Notes under the pieces: generated by a model
Database searches by the model: none
Told to the model about the DNA's origin: nothing
Seen by the model: only the letters and a program-made list of their open reading frames with translations
Shown: piece after piece, positions 16,758 through 24,625 of the stretch
Position numbering within the stretch: the first letter of the stretch is position 1
Layout of the letters: each line of letters starts with the position of its first letter
Source of the DNA: Parabacteroides acidifaciens
GTDB taxonomy: Bacteria; Bacteroidota; Bacteroidia; Bacteroidales; Tannerellaceae
NCBI RefSeq assembly: GCF_003363715.1
Contig: NZ_QREV01000026.1
Location: 1-64,000 of the forward strand
DNA length: 64,000 bases
Direction: 5' to 3'
Made by a program: the position numbers and the translations under genes

Positions 16758-19061
16758 TCACTGTGGTTTTTCTATATCCTGTCCCCAGTTTGCCGACTGT
16801 ACGTGTGAATAAATATCATTATAGTATTTACGATTTTCCCAACTCATCTTCTCTACTTCTTCCATATTCGGTGTACCAAAGGCATCTTTGAAACGGAACA
16901 TCGGGTCAAGATGTGCGGCATAATTCCAGTTGAGACAGGTAAATGCCCCATTTTCACGCCTACGCCCACTCACATTGAAGACCTCCATTTGTAATCCCCT
17001 TTGCTGCCCGGGGAAAAGAGATTGATCCCAGTTCATGGACTGTTTGGAATTATGGGCAGAGATGCGTGCCACTTTCAGGTAATGTTCATTGCCGGTTTCC
17101 AGGTAAAGGCGATAAAAAGCAAAGGAACTCCATGCAAACCCGAGGTCTGCTCCAGCATGTCCTATGGCAATAATGTGTTGTCCCACGATGCTACGGTCTC
17201 TTGGGAATTTCGTGGGGCGGTTACCCTTATCATTTTCAACGGGTATCTCCATGCAATGGACCCAACTTTCCGTATAAGTTGCAGCTTGTTCGGCTGCCGT
17301 CAGCCATTTAGCATCTTTCGTCAGGTCGTAAAGGGCCAGGAATCCATTGAGAGCCATTTGACCCGATTCGCTGTCATACGTCCGGGGATTATCAATCACA
17401 CAGGAAACATAAGTATAGGTATTATGTATATTCCTATAGCAAAAATCGCCTGCCTTTTCAGCCGCTTCCCTATACTTATTATCACCGGGACTATCCGCTT
17501 GTGCTGCGATATGAAGTTCCACCAAATAACGGACCGCACAAATTGTCAGAAACTTATTTGAATTCGTAACCGGATGTTTTCCCTGAGCATTTATGGCCCT
17601 ATGATTATAAGAAAAATAATAGCTTCCATCTCTGTTCTGGTTATCTATAAGCCAGTCGCCATATCTTTTGCAGGCATCCAGCCATTCGGGCTTTTCGATG
17701 CCGCTACGTTTGGCAAACGCCCAAGCGGCAATCAGGCTTTCCATGCCTCCTGTATTTACACGCAGGTTGCTTCCGTCGCGGAAAGTGCCGGTATTTCCCC
17801 ACCAACCCGGATCATACCAATCACGTGGTAATCCTAAAGATGTCTGGCTTTTGGATGCCCAGAAGTTCAACACGGCTTCCCCTTTTTTTATCATATCGTT
17901 ATTGCCGGTTTCCACTCCTTCCCGATAGATATAATATCCGGTTGCAACCTGCATGCCTACAAATCCCATTTGATAATCATAGTTCCTGGGTTCAAAAGTG
18001 GTAAGGTCTACCTCGAAAGGCCAGCCCGCTGCATCGTACTTACCTCCCATACTCGTGTCTTCCCCATAATAATGCATTAAAGTTTCGATGACACCATTAT
18101 AGGTTACATCGAGATCGACCGGATAAACAGTCGGATTGTATAATTCGAAAGCATGTCCCCATGAGTCTTTCACTGCTGTAGCATAGTTATTTACACTTGA
18201 GAAACAAAGTTCCAGATTATATTCATGCACTAAATCATCTTGTATGGGATGATAGCGTGGGCCGCGTCCCCCTCGTCTCTCTGCCTCCGAACCGGGGTAT
18301 ATAAAATTCGTATAAATCACTTTATTTTCTCTCTTTATACCCAATGAACCGAACTGATAACCGGCATCAGTGTAAATCCCGTTTCCATCGGCGATAACCG
18401 TTTCGCATTTGGAATCTTTATGAATGATCGAAAGGGTAAAATTCGTTCTTGGATTGCGAAACATAACAAGAGGCAATGTGATTCTATCTTCCCGATAATA
18501 AAAATAGGTATCGTTGATCTGCGGGATATACTCTGGAATATTCCCGGTTACAGTGAAATTACCTTTATACCATACGGCAGGTATGAAATATTCGTTCCGG
18601 GTAAGATCCGTTGCTTGCTCATCAGTACGAAAGCCGAAAAAGGAGTTGAAGAAACGATCACCTGCTTTGGAGTTTGATAATCGGATTTTGCGCTGGAGCT
18701 CAATGATTCCGTTGCCTTTGGCAATATATATATCAGAAACATTAAAGTTCGTTCCTAAGCTTGTCGTGAGCAATGCTTGACAGGTAAGCATATTGCTATT
18801 AAGCACACACGAGCTATAGTTTCCCGAGAGCACCTTTGAGCCGGCTAATTCCAGAAAAATCGTAGCATCCGGGTTGATTGTGGGTATCGGGGTTCCCTGA
18901 TAAGAAAAATTTAATTTATAGAGCCCTCCTTCCACGGCTTTCACCGTTATCGATGCATCGCCGGAAACCAAAACGACACCGTCATTTGCAGATAGAGAAC
19001 AAGGCATTACTAAAATGGAGATTGAGAAAATGCAAATGTATTTTATAATTCTATTTGACAT
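16758..19061 (-). CDS. Secreted protein of unknown function with predicted (alpha/alpha)-toroid catalytic-like region
   Basis: The product is 767 aa with a signal peptide (MSNRIIKYICIFSISILVMP, cleavage near SLSA). Residues about 25-300 look beta-rich. The rest resembles the (alpha/alpha)6-barrel architecture of several glycoside hydrolases and lyases: repeated helices with aromatic and acidic residues (WPFEVDLTTFEPRNYDYQMG, GLPRDWYDPGWWGNTG, NQNRDGSYYFSYNH, YTESWVHCMEIP). I cannot assign it to a named CAZy family, and no catalytic pair can be pointed to safely. It stands alone with its own candidate promoter. A role in breaking down a polysaccharide outside the cytoplasm is inference from fold type only. 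Confidence 0.6.
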   Translation of the reverse strand: MSNRIIKYICIFSISILVMPCSLSANDGVVLVSGDASITVKAVEGGLYKLNFSYQGTPIPTINPDATIFLELAGSKVLSGNYSSCVLNSNMLTCQALLTTSLGTNFNVSDIYIAKGNGIIELQRKIRLSNSKAGDRFFNSFFGFRTDEQATDLTRNEYFIPAVWYKGNFTVTGNIPEYIPQINDTYFYYREDRITLPLVMFRNPRTNFTLSIIHKDSKCETVIADGNGIYTDAGYQFGSLGIKRENKVIYTNFIYPGSEAERRGGRGPRYHPIQDDLVHEYNLELCFSSVNNYATAVKDSWGHAFELYNPTVYPVDLDVTYNGVIETLMHYYGEDTSMGGKYDAAGWPFEVDLTTFEPRNYDYQMGFVGMQVATGYYIYREGVETGNNDMIKKGEAVLNFWASKSQTSLGLPRDWYDPGWWGNTGTFRDGSNLRVNTGGMESLIAAWAFAKRSGIEKPEWLDACKRYGDWLIDNQNRDGSYYFSYNHRAINAQGKHPVTNSNKFLTICAVRYLVELHIAAQADSPGDNKYREAAEKAGDFCYRNIHNTYTYVSCVIDNPRTYDSESGQMALNGFLALYDLTKDAKWLTAAEQAATYTESWVHCMEIPVENDKGNRPTKFPRDRSIVGQHIIAIGHAGADLGFAWSSFAFYRLYLETGNEHYLKVARISAHNSKQSMNWDQSLFPGQQRGLQMEVFNVSGRRRENGAFTCLNWNYAAHLDPMFRFKDAFGTPNMEEVEKMSWENRKYYNDIYSHVQSANWGQDIEKPQ

Positions 19062-19172
19062 ATTATTAGATTTAAATGGATCGGATGATCCGGTTTGTTT
19101 ATTGTTATTCTGAATCTTTTATAAAACTTGTATAGAGGTATCGATTTCATTTGTTACATCTTAATTGATTGA

Positions 19173-19180
19173 CAAATATA
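19173..19180 (-). promoter_or_regulatory. Candidate -7 element of the secreted toroid-like protein
   Basis: Minus-strand TATATTTG fits TAnnTTTG and lies about 112 bp upstream of the ATG at 19061. No clear -33 at the right spacing. Confidence 0.3.
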
Positions 19181-19295
19181 CATTTTTAGAGCAAAAGGTT
19201 TGCTTTTTCTGCACCGAAAAAAAGCATATGAATAAACAAAGAGAAATGTTCTATAAACTGCCGTTTTTTTGGGCTTTTGAGGGGGTTAACTTAAA

Positions 19296-19367
19296 AGAAA
19301 ATCCCTGAAACACAATGTATTTCAGGGATTTTCTTTTTCTATGACTCTTGTTAAGTGGTGCCACCAG
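19296..19367. repeat. Left direct repeat of the mobile element (attachment site with terminator hairpin)
   Basis: It contains a 15-bp perfect hairpin (AGAAAATCCCTGAAA at 19296-19310, TTTCAGGGATTTTCT at 19320-19334) and then AAGTGGTGCCACCAG (19353-19367). The latter 15 bases are identical to the 3' end of tRNA-Phe and its flank at 29628-29642. Hairpin and att core recur in the same order at 29572-29642. This copy is probably the original downstream flank and terminator of tRNA-Phe, displaced by integration. Confidence 0.8.
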
Positions 19368-19650
19368 CAAGAAAACTATTATCTTCTCTCTGTTGATTAT
19401 CACCGTTTTATAGTTTCTTCCATTTGGAAATCCACATGATTTAGCACACGATTATCTTTTATCGTTTTGCTCGCTATAAGAACGATTCTTAATTCAAATA
19501 TCTCATTGTTTATATATCGCCTGGGATTCTCCCAAGAGAGTTACCACGCTGATATTTAAAACTTTATATTTCTTGCTTCAAGCATATCCCATGAATTATC
19601 CCACTAAATTTCTACGTGCTTTTGCGGTAGTTTGCTCATGGAGAATACTG
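19335..19650 (-). ncRNA. Candidate structured non-coding RNA at the left end of the mobile element
   Basis: A full consensus promoter (19655-19685) points into about 300 bp without a reasonable reading frame. The predicted transcript ends at the 15-bp hairpin at 19296-19334. It contains several local stems: CTTGGGA/TCCCAGG with a GAA loop (19520-19536), TAAGAA/TTCTTA (19477-19491), ACGAT/ATCGT (19448-19465) and a TTCC/GGAA hairpin near 19420. I do not recognise it as tmRNA, 6S, RNase P or a retron RNA. It could alternatively be the untranslated leader of a lost gene, or structured arm-site DNA for the integrase. Confidence 0.4.
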
Positions 19651-19654
19651 GGGG

Positions 19655-19685
19655 CAAAGTTATTTGTTTTTATTGTATTAGCAAA
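19655..19685 (-). promoter_or_regulatory. Full-consensus promoter directed toward the left end of the element
   Basis: On the minus strand: -33 TTTG (19682-19685), exactly 19 bp, then -7 TAACTTTG (19655-19662). Both boxes match the Bacteroidetes consensus. It lies just after the stop of the NdpA-like gene and has no protein gene downstream inside the element. Confidence 0.65.
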
Positions 19686-19699
19686 TAAAAATATAAAAT

Positions 19700-20731
19700 C
19701 TATTCTTCATCTCTAAAGAAAAGCTTATAGAAATTTAATTTGCGATGTTCATCGAAACCTTTCTCTAAATATCTAATATCACCATCTATTGTTATTTTGA
19801 AGTTTTTATCTAATTTGATTATGTTTTTAATGCTTCTTGATTGTTTCTTAGTCGCATTTTCTGAAATTGTAAAATCATCCGCAATTACAACTTCTCTTTC
19901 TTCTTCAAATGTTTTCTTGTAGCTTTGAAATTCATCTCTAAGACTTTGTTCCTGAATTATTTGGTTAGAGAACTCGTCTATATCAAAGAAATCGTTTTTC
20001 TCAAAAAACGATACAGCTTTATTAAGTATATCTGCTTTTTGTACATTATCTATATTTTTGTTTTTAGACACAAAATTTTTGCATAATGAAATAATATTGT
20101 TAGTATAATAATATTCATCATTTCTCTGCTTTACATGCAAAAATTCATCTTTCCAATAACGAGCTTCTGAACCTTTACTGGAATTATCAACGATACCAAC
20201 TAAAAAACCTTTCTCTCTCTCTAAATTAAAGATCAAACACCCCTTGTCCAATTTATTAATATTAATACCAAAATCACTATTAATTTCAAAATCATCCCCT
20301 GTAGAAAAAACTCTTAGATAGGTTTCTTTGGTTTCAGATTTAAAAATTCCAACTCCATCTGTTAATTGACCATCTATTACACAGTCTTTAAAATATGCAA
20401 TATAAAGCTCTCCTCCATTAATTTTAGGATGCATAGACTTGTTATATAGGTGCTTTGCTATATTTTTAGATTGTTGTAGAATAGAATCTTTATTGTCAAA
20501 TATATTGCTTGCATATACGAAAATCTCATTTAAATTGAGATCAGAATCATGAAATAGGTTATAATACTCATTGCTCTTGAAATTAGCAAAAAAATAATTA
20601 ACAAGCAACTTACTGATATTCTCATTTACACACAATGGTGATTTTGAAAAGATTACGCCTTCCTCTTCTACTTTATTACCTACTTTATGTAAGCATATCT
20701 TGTCTAAAATAACATTATCTATATGTATCAT
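19700..20731 (-). CDS. NdpA/YejK-like nucleoid-associated protein
   Basis: The product is 343 aa. Motifs match the 37-kDa nucleoid-associated protein family (PF04245): LCLHKVGNK-like N-terminus, AKHLYNKSMHPKINGGELYI (about 89-108), DGVGIFKSETKETYLRVF (about 122-140), ININKLDKGCLIFN (about 154-168) and the stretch DNSSKGSEARYWKDEFL. E. coli YejK binds DNA and locates to the nucleoid; the biochemical role is unclear. Here it is the last gene of a three-gene unit, 1 bp from the upstream 4-TM gene. Inside a mobile element it may sense or bind DNA as part of a defence or maintenance module, but that is inference. Confidence 0.75.
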   Translation of the reverse strand: MIHIDNVILDKICLHKVGNKVEEEGVIFSKSPLCVNENISKLLVNYFFANFKSNEYYNLFHDSDLNLNEIFVYASNIFDNKDSILQQSKNIAKHLYNKSMHPKINGGELYIAYFKDCVIDGQLTDGVGIFKSETKETYLRVFSTGDDFEINSDFGININKLDKGCLIFNLEREKGFLVGIVDNSSKGSEARYWKDEFLHVKQRNDEYYYTNNIISLCKNFVSKNKNIDNVQKADILNKAVSFFEKNDFFDIDEFSNQIIQEQSLRDEFQSYKKTFEEEREVVIADDFTISENATKKQSRSIKNIIKLDKNFKITIDGDIRYLEKGFDEHRKLNFYKLFFRDEE

Positions 20732-20732
20732 A

Positions 20733-21236
20733 CTATTTTTTTGTAATTACAAAATAAAAATCCAAAATCAATCTCAAAGTCATTAATATACAATGAATCA
20801 ATAAAAATACATTAAATGAGAATAATATTTTCCCGACTAAGAAAGTAGTTGAGAAAAATATTGGATAAATCATGCCAATCAACAGCAAAAAGCCTTCTAC
20901 TACAACTATATAAGTGAAATTAATAGTAATAGCTCTATATAATGAAACAGGTTCAGAACCTAACTTTACTTTTTCTATATAACTATTTCGAGCTTTTTCT
21001 ATATTTGCTCCTTCGGAAGTTAAAAATATAGCAAATACAGAAATTGTAAAACCTAATAGAATGCCAATGACTGAAAGAATATCACTCTGAATAGCATCAA
21101 CAACGCTATAGAAGCGGCATGAATCCGAATACAAAAAAACAATAATACTTACAATCAGTGGAATAATAACATTCACTAAGAAAATCCTTTTTTCACGTGT
21201 CCTTAGAAAATCTATAAAAAGTAATATATACTCCAT
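20733..21236 (-). CDS. Small membrane protein with four predicted TM helices
   Basis: The product is 167 aa with four hydrophobic segments at about residues 17-38, 48-73, 104-129 and 132-164. There is no signal peptide beyond TM1, and a basic-acidic loop lies between TM2 and TM3 (EGANIEKARNSYIEKVKLGS). I do not recognise the family. It sits between the 301-aa unknown protein (3-bp gap) and the NdpA-like gene (1-bp gap), so the three are surely co-transcribed. Small multi-TM proteins paired with cytosolic nucleic-acid-binding proteins are a frequent layout in anti-phage systems (Kiwa is one case); similarity here is only architectural. Confidence 0.6.
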   Translation of the reverse strand: MEYILLFIDFLRTREKRIFLVNVIIPLIVSIIVFLYSDSCRFYSVVDAIQSDILSVIGILLGFTISVFAIFLTSEGANIEKARNSYIEKVKLGSEPVSLYRAITINFTYIVVVEGFLLLIGMIYPIFFSTTFLVGKILFSFNVFLLIHCILMTLRLILDFYFVITKK

Positions 21237-21239
21237 AAT

Positions 21240-22145
21240 TTACAAAGGCAGAATTAAAGATTTAAGAAAACGATATATTTCCATAGTTTGCACTTGACCT
21301 GTTGATTCATTTATAGACACCTTAATAGGTTCTATTTTTTCCATGAAAGTTGTATCAATAAATGTATCTTTGTCATTTTCGTTTTTTCCATAAATTCTTA
21401 TTTTGGAAACCTCTTGTGCATTATTCTTCTTTTGTCTATTCAAGCGATTAAAAATATCAATACCTACTTCTTTTGCACTTTTATTTCTTTCCGCTTTTAA
21501 AGTCAATTTAACTTGGTCTTGTATAGCTGACGTTCTTTCTGAAAACTGAAGAGCGCGACTTCCTAATAATGATTTATTGAAGAAGACATCAATAGATGTT
21601 GCTCGTTTTAACTTTTCAAGCTCTGATATAAAATTATCACGAGCTATTTTTGTATATTCTACCGTAAAATTCTTCGTTTTTTTCTTTTTCTTCAAATATT
21701 CCCGTGTAAATTGATTTAAATAGCTTATGATATTATTGACTGATACACCATTTCCATTAACTTCTACCAATAAGAAAACCTCATCATTTGTTATTTTTAT
21801 TGCAAAATGTGTTTTTTCTTTTTCTCCTTCTGTTTGTTTTTTAGGACTCTCTCGTTCTTCGTCTGTTTCCGTATCCCAATAGGGGGGACGATATTTATAT
21901 GCAGCACTTTTAAATAGCCCTGTTATCAAGATAGAAGAATCTTTAGAATCTTGCTTCATACTAAATGACTCCAAAGAACAAGCTTTGTTACTTTTCAACT
22001 TTAAAGATCTTCTTTTGCGCCCATCAATGTAATTAAATACTTCTTTTATTTCATAAAAAGGAATTAATCCTTCTAATCCGTCAGCATTATTAGCCCACAT
22101 ATCTTTTACTAAAGTGTAAAAAGCAATTTTTCGTTCTTTGTCCAT
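21240..22145 (-). CDS. Hypothetical protein, first gene of the three-gene cassette
   Basis: The product is 301 aa from the ATG at 22145, cytosolic, with no signal peptide or TM. The N-terminal half has beta-strand character and an acidic, low-complexity insertion (about residues 90-112, DTETDEERESPKKQTEGEKE). The middle has a lysine run (about 152-157), and a charged helical C-terminal half follows. No catalytic motif is evident and I do not recognise the family. A minus-strand TATTTTTG -7 element lies about 25 bp upstream, which makes this the promoter-proximal gene of the cassette. The general shape recalls uncharacterised phage/defence-associated DUF proteins; this is an impression, not a match. 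Confidence 0.5.
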   Translation of the reverse strand: MDKERKIAFYTLVKDMWANNADGLEGLIPFYEIKEVFNYIDGRKRRSLKLKSNKACSLESFSMKQDSKDSSILITGLFKSAAYKYRPPYWDTETDEERESPKKQTEGEKEKTHFAIKITNDEVFLLVEVNGNGVSVNNIISYLNQFTREYLKKKKKTKNFTVEYTKIARDNFISELEKLKRATSIDVFFNKSLLGSRALQFSERTSAIQDQVKLTLKAERNKSAKEVGIDIFNRLNRQKKNNAQEVSKIRIYGKNENDKDTFIDTTFMEKIEPIKVSINESTGQVQTMEIYRFLKSLILPL

Positions 22146-22168
22146 TGTGTATCAGTTTTAAGTATGCA

Positions 22169-22176
22169 CAAAAATA
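22169..22176 (-). promoter_or_regulatory. Candidate -7 element of the three-gene cassette
   Basis: Minus-strand TATTTTTG fits TAnnTTTG. Transcription would start near 22162, leaving a leader of about 17 nt before the ATG at 22145. No clear -33 box. Confidence 0.35.
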
Positions 22177-22293
22177 ACAAAAAAACTATTACGTTATGCG
22201 ATGATCCTAAGAATTTTGTATAAAGTGAGGTTGAAAATATTAAAATTTGCTGAGGTATGCAAAAATGTAGCTTTCGCAGGATACAAAAGCAGT

Positions 22294-23274
22294 TTATAAT
22301 TTGCGATATTTTTTCTTTCTCTTTTGGGATATAGGTATTTGTTCTTCTGGAACATTTGAATTAATTAATAAGTTAGCCCCAAATGGAACTAAGGAGACGA
22401 GAGAATCAGAAGAAAAATAGTTTTCTTGATTATTAGATCGGTGGGGGGGAATTCGATTATCTTTTTCTTTATCAATATTATTGCCTGTATTGCAAGATGT
22501 ATGGTCTATTTCCTTGCTTTCAAGCTTGATAGAAAATAAGTTTTCTTGATTGCTATCTTGATCGATTTCTGTTTTTTTATCATTGGATTGAAGTTCTTGT
22601 CCTTGCAAATTGAGCCTTTCAAATATAGTGCCGTTCTTCATAGTGTTGCAATAGTCAAATGATTCTACTAGTTGACGTTTATAATCAAACAGTTTATCAA
22701 AGCCCTGTTCCGCCTGTTGGAATAGGTTCACACGGTCAAAACCTCCTGTTACTATTCCTTTCTTGGTATTCTTATGATTGGTGAGCGGTGATAGCTTCTT
22801 TTTGTTAGCTTGGTCTTTCCGGCTCACAATCAAATGACAGTGGATATTCAGCTTGTTGTCGGAACGACTACGGTCGAAATGAATTTTGCCGTAAAACTTT
22901 ATATCTGCTTCGGATAGCCCTTTGTTGAAATTATTGGCATATTCAGGAATGAATACTTCCCTGATATACCGCTTCATCGCTTCGGCTTTCTCTTGCTCGG
23001 TGTTCCCCATTGCCCGAAGTTCACTTTCCGATGGGCTGATATGGATAGCGTAAAACTTAGCATCCGTTTTTAGGAGTTGCCCGATATTGCCGTCTATATC
23101 CTTAATAACCTTTGATTTATAGATATTATCATCCATCAGGTTGAAAAAGCCATCGGTATAGATTCCTTTCTCCATCCGCTCCAAATCCTCATGCTCCATG
23201 TAAGAGACTAATTGTCGGCTACTTCCTGCATTGTTATATGTTCCACCCGATGGCGGGGCAAAATCTATATGCAT
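22294..23274 (-). CDS. BtgB-like relaxase / mobilisation protein (DUF5712-type)
   Basis: The product is 326 aa. The N-terminus MHIDFAPPSGGTYNNAGSSR and the central IHFDRSRSDNKLNIHCHLIV region (about residues 150-170) fit Bacteroides relaxases of the BtgB/DUF5712 type; the HCH pair is the likely metal-binding histidine motif. Such enzymes nick oriT and lead the strand into a helper's conjugation pore. The C-terminal third is low in order and rich in Asn, Asp and Lys. It lies 4 bp downstream of the BtgA-like gene and close to a hairpin-rich oriT candidate. The catalytic Tyr is not certain from inspection. Confidence 0.75.
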   Translation of the reverse strand: MHIDFAPPSGGTYNNAGSSRQLVSYMEHEDLERMEKGIYTDGFFNLMDDNIYKSKVIKDIDGNIGQLLKTDAKFYAIHISPSESELRAMGNTEQEKAEAMKRYIREVFIPEYANNFNKGLSEADIKFYGKIHFDRSRSDNKLNIHCHLIVSRKDQANKKKLSPLTNHKNTKKGIVTGGFDRVNLFQQAEQGFDKLFDYKRQLVESFDYCNTMKNGTIFERLNLQGQELQSNDKKTEIDQDSNQENLFSIKLESKEIDHTSCNTGNNIDKEKDNRIPPHRSNNQENYFSSDSLVSLVPFGANLLINSNVPEEQIPISQKRKKKYRKL

Positions 23275-23278
23275 GGCT

Positions 23279-23863
23279 CTATGTGTTTATCAGATTGCTG
23301 ATTTCAGACTTTAGGTTCTCTTTCTTCTTACTATCCATCACACCGCAAGCAGATAGTTCTGAATGGAGTTGTATCAGTTGAAATAACCTTTTATAATCTC
23401 GTTGATGTATCTGGTTGAGTGTGTTAATTTTTTTGGATTGGTTGTTTATTACATCAGCATGATTGCCGAACTGCTCACTTAGCTTTTTAAGCACGGCTGT
23501 TTGTCTCTCCTGACTGGCTTCCAATTGGGAGAGAATTAGAGTTTCCAAAGTTTTGCCAATAGCATCGAAACGCAAAGCAATAGAATTTGTAACCCGTATC
23601 ATGGGATTCAGTTGTTCTTCCTCGTAGTGACGGATGAACCGGATAATATCATCCTGTCTCTTATTTATTTTCGCCAGTTCTGATTTTACGGATTCAGGTG
23701 TTTCGGATGGGTTGATATGCGCCTTATCTATATACCCGAACGCCAGTTTTACAACTTCACTCTTTTTCAGTGAATAGCGTTTGCATATCTTCTCTACCAA
23801 AGCTGCCGTTTCCTTGTCTATGGAAATGGTAGTGAATATCGTTTTTCGACTGCTGTTTGGCAT
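23279..23863 (-). CDS. BtgA-like mobilisation accessory protein
   Basis: The product is 194 aa. The first 50 residues (TIFTTISIDKETAALVEKIC, YSLKKSEVVKLAFGYIDK) look like a ribbon-helix-helix DNA-binding domain. The remainder is predicted coiled coil (KSELAKINKRQDDIIRFIRH onward). This is the layout of BtgA-type accessory proteins that bind oriT and help the relaxase BtgB. It is upstream of and nearly contiguous with the relaxase gene, and its 5' side faces the oriT candidate at 23947-24058. Confidence 0.75.
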   Translation of the reverse strand: MPNSSRKTIFTTISIDKETAALVEKICKRYSLKKSEVVKLAFGYIDKAHINPSETPESVKSELAKINKRQDDIIRFIRHYEEEQLNPMIRVTNSIALRFDAIGKTLETLILSQLEASQERQTAVLKKLSEQFGNHADVINNQSKKINTLNQIHQRDYKRLFQLIQLHSELSACGVMDSKKKENLKSEISNLINT

Positions 23864-23946
23864 GGTAATTACTTTTTTATGGAAATATGAATAGATAAAT
23901 ACCTGATAATAAGCATTGCAAAGAAAATGCTTATTACAGGTGTCAT

Positions 23947-24058
23947 TACAGCGTGTTCTTGTAACACGCTAAAGCCGAAGGCTTTGCCCCGCAGGGCAAG
24001 AGGGAAGAACAGGACTTGTCCAGTTCCCTCTTGCTCGATTTAGTGAAACGGGCTGAAC
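23947..24058. other. Candidate origin of transfer (oriT): cluster of inverted repeats
   Basis: Four hairpins follow each other: AGCGTGTT/AACACGCT (23950-23969), AAAGCC/GGCTTT (from 23971), GCCC/GGGC around 23986-23998, and CAAGAGGGAA/TTCCCTCTTG (from about 23997 to 24034). They fill the gene-free stretch directly upstream of the btgA/btgB-like genes. Position and structure fit an oriT. The nic site cannot be placed. Confidence 0.55.
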
Positions 24059-24147
24059 CGATAGGTGAAGCAGTTTCTGCTAAATCGGGGTGGTAGCATA
24101 GAGGAATAGTCCGAACATAGGCTTCTTTCCTCTGCTGCTTTTTGCTA

Positions 24148-24480
24148 TCAGGGTTGATTCTCTAACTGATTGACTTTTTCGAACTGCTTGTAGGTTTGAG
24201 AATCGGCATACTCACGAACAAAAGCCCGGATGTCGCTGGCTCTATAGTACGTTTTCCGTCCAATGTTAAAGTAGGGAAGTACACCTTTTGCCCGATAGCG
24301 TTGTAGGGTTCTGAAAGATGCTTTTAGCAGAAAGGCTAAGTCTTGATTATCTAACAACTTCTCATTTTCATCGAATACGGTGTCGGTATTGATAAGAGAT
24401 TTCAGGTCTTGCCCGATCTCGGTGAGTTTTTTGGAAAGTTTCTCCATCCATTTCTCGAAGTTTTCATTGTCTATATACAT
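24148..24480 (-). CDS. Excisionase-like helix-turn-helix protein
   Basis: The product is 110 aa. An HTH_17/MerR-like domain covers about residues 42-93 (LDNQDLAFLLKASFRTLQRY, then YFNIGRKTYYRASDIRAFV). The N-terminal 40 residues are helical and acidic. Proteins of this kind act as excisionases or regulators of excision and mobilisation in Bacteroides elements. It is the fourth relative of the three HTH genes at 26958-28104, but lies on the opposite strand, next to the mobilisation genes. A 10-bp inverted repeat lies directly upstream. Confidence 0.75.
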   Translation of the reverse strand: MYIDNENFEKWMEKLSKKLTEIGQDLKSLINTDTVFDENEKLLDNQDLAFLLKASFRTLQRYRAKGVLPYFNIGRKTYYRASDIRAFVREYADSQTYKQFEKVNQLENQP

Positions 24481-24544
24481 TTTGCTTCATTTTAAGTTGA
24501 ACATTAATGATTTTCAATCGATTGATGAAGCAAAGTTCTAAAAA
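24481..24544. promoter_or_regulatory. Inverted repeat upstream of the HTH gene
   Basis: TTTGCTTCAT (24481-24490) and ATGAAGCAAA (24535-24544) are exact 10-bp inverted repeats 44 bp apart, immediately 5' of the minus-strand HTH gene. This may be an operator for the HTH protein itself (autoregulation) or an integration-factor site. Confidence 0.4.
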
Positions 24545-24625
24545 TGGCTGCAAATAAGTTCGGGGAATAGATCACCCATTCCCCGATAAATTATGATTAA
24601 TACCCTGAATGTCTGTATTTTGATT

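Noticed and set aside
19335-19650. tmRNA or other tRNA-like RNA, because the transcript would contain TGGTGGCACCA
   Set aside because: That string is the att core copied from tRNA-Phe; no tRNA-like 5' partner for the acceptor stem and no tag reading frame were found.
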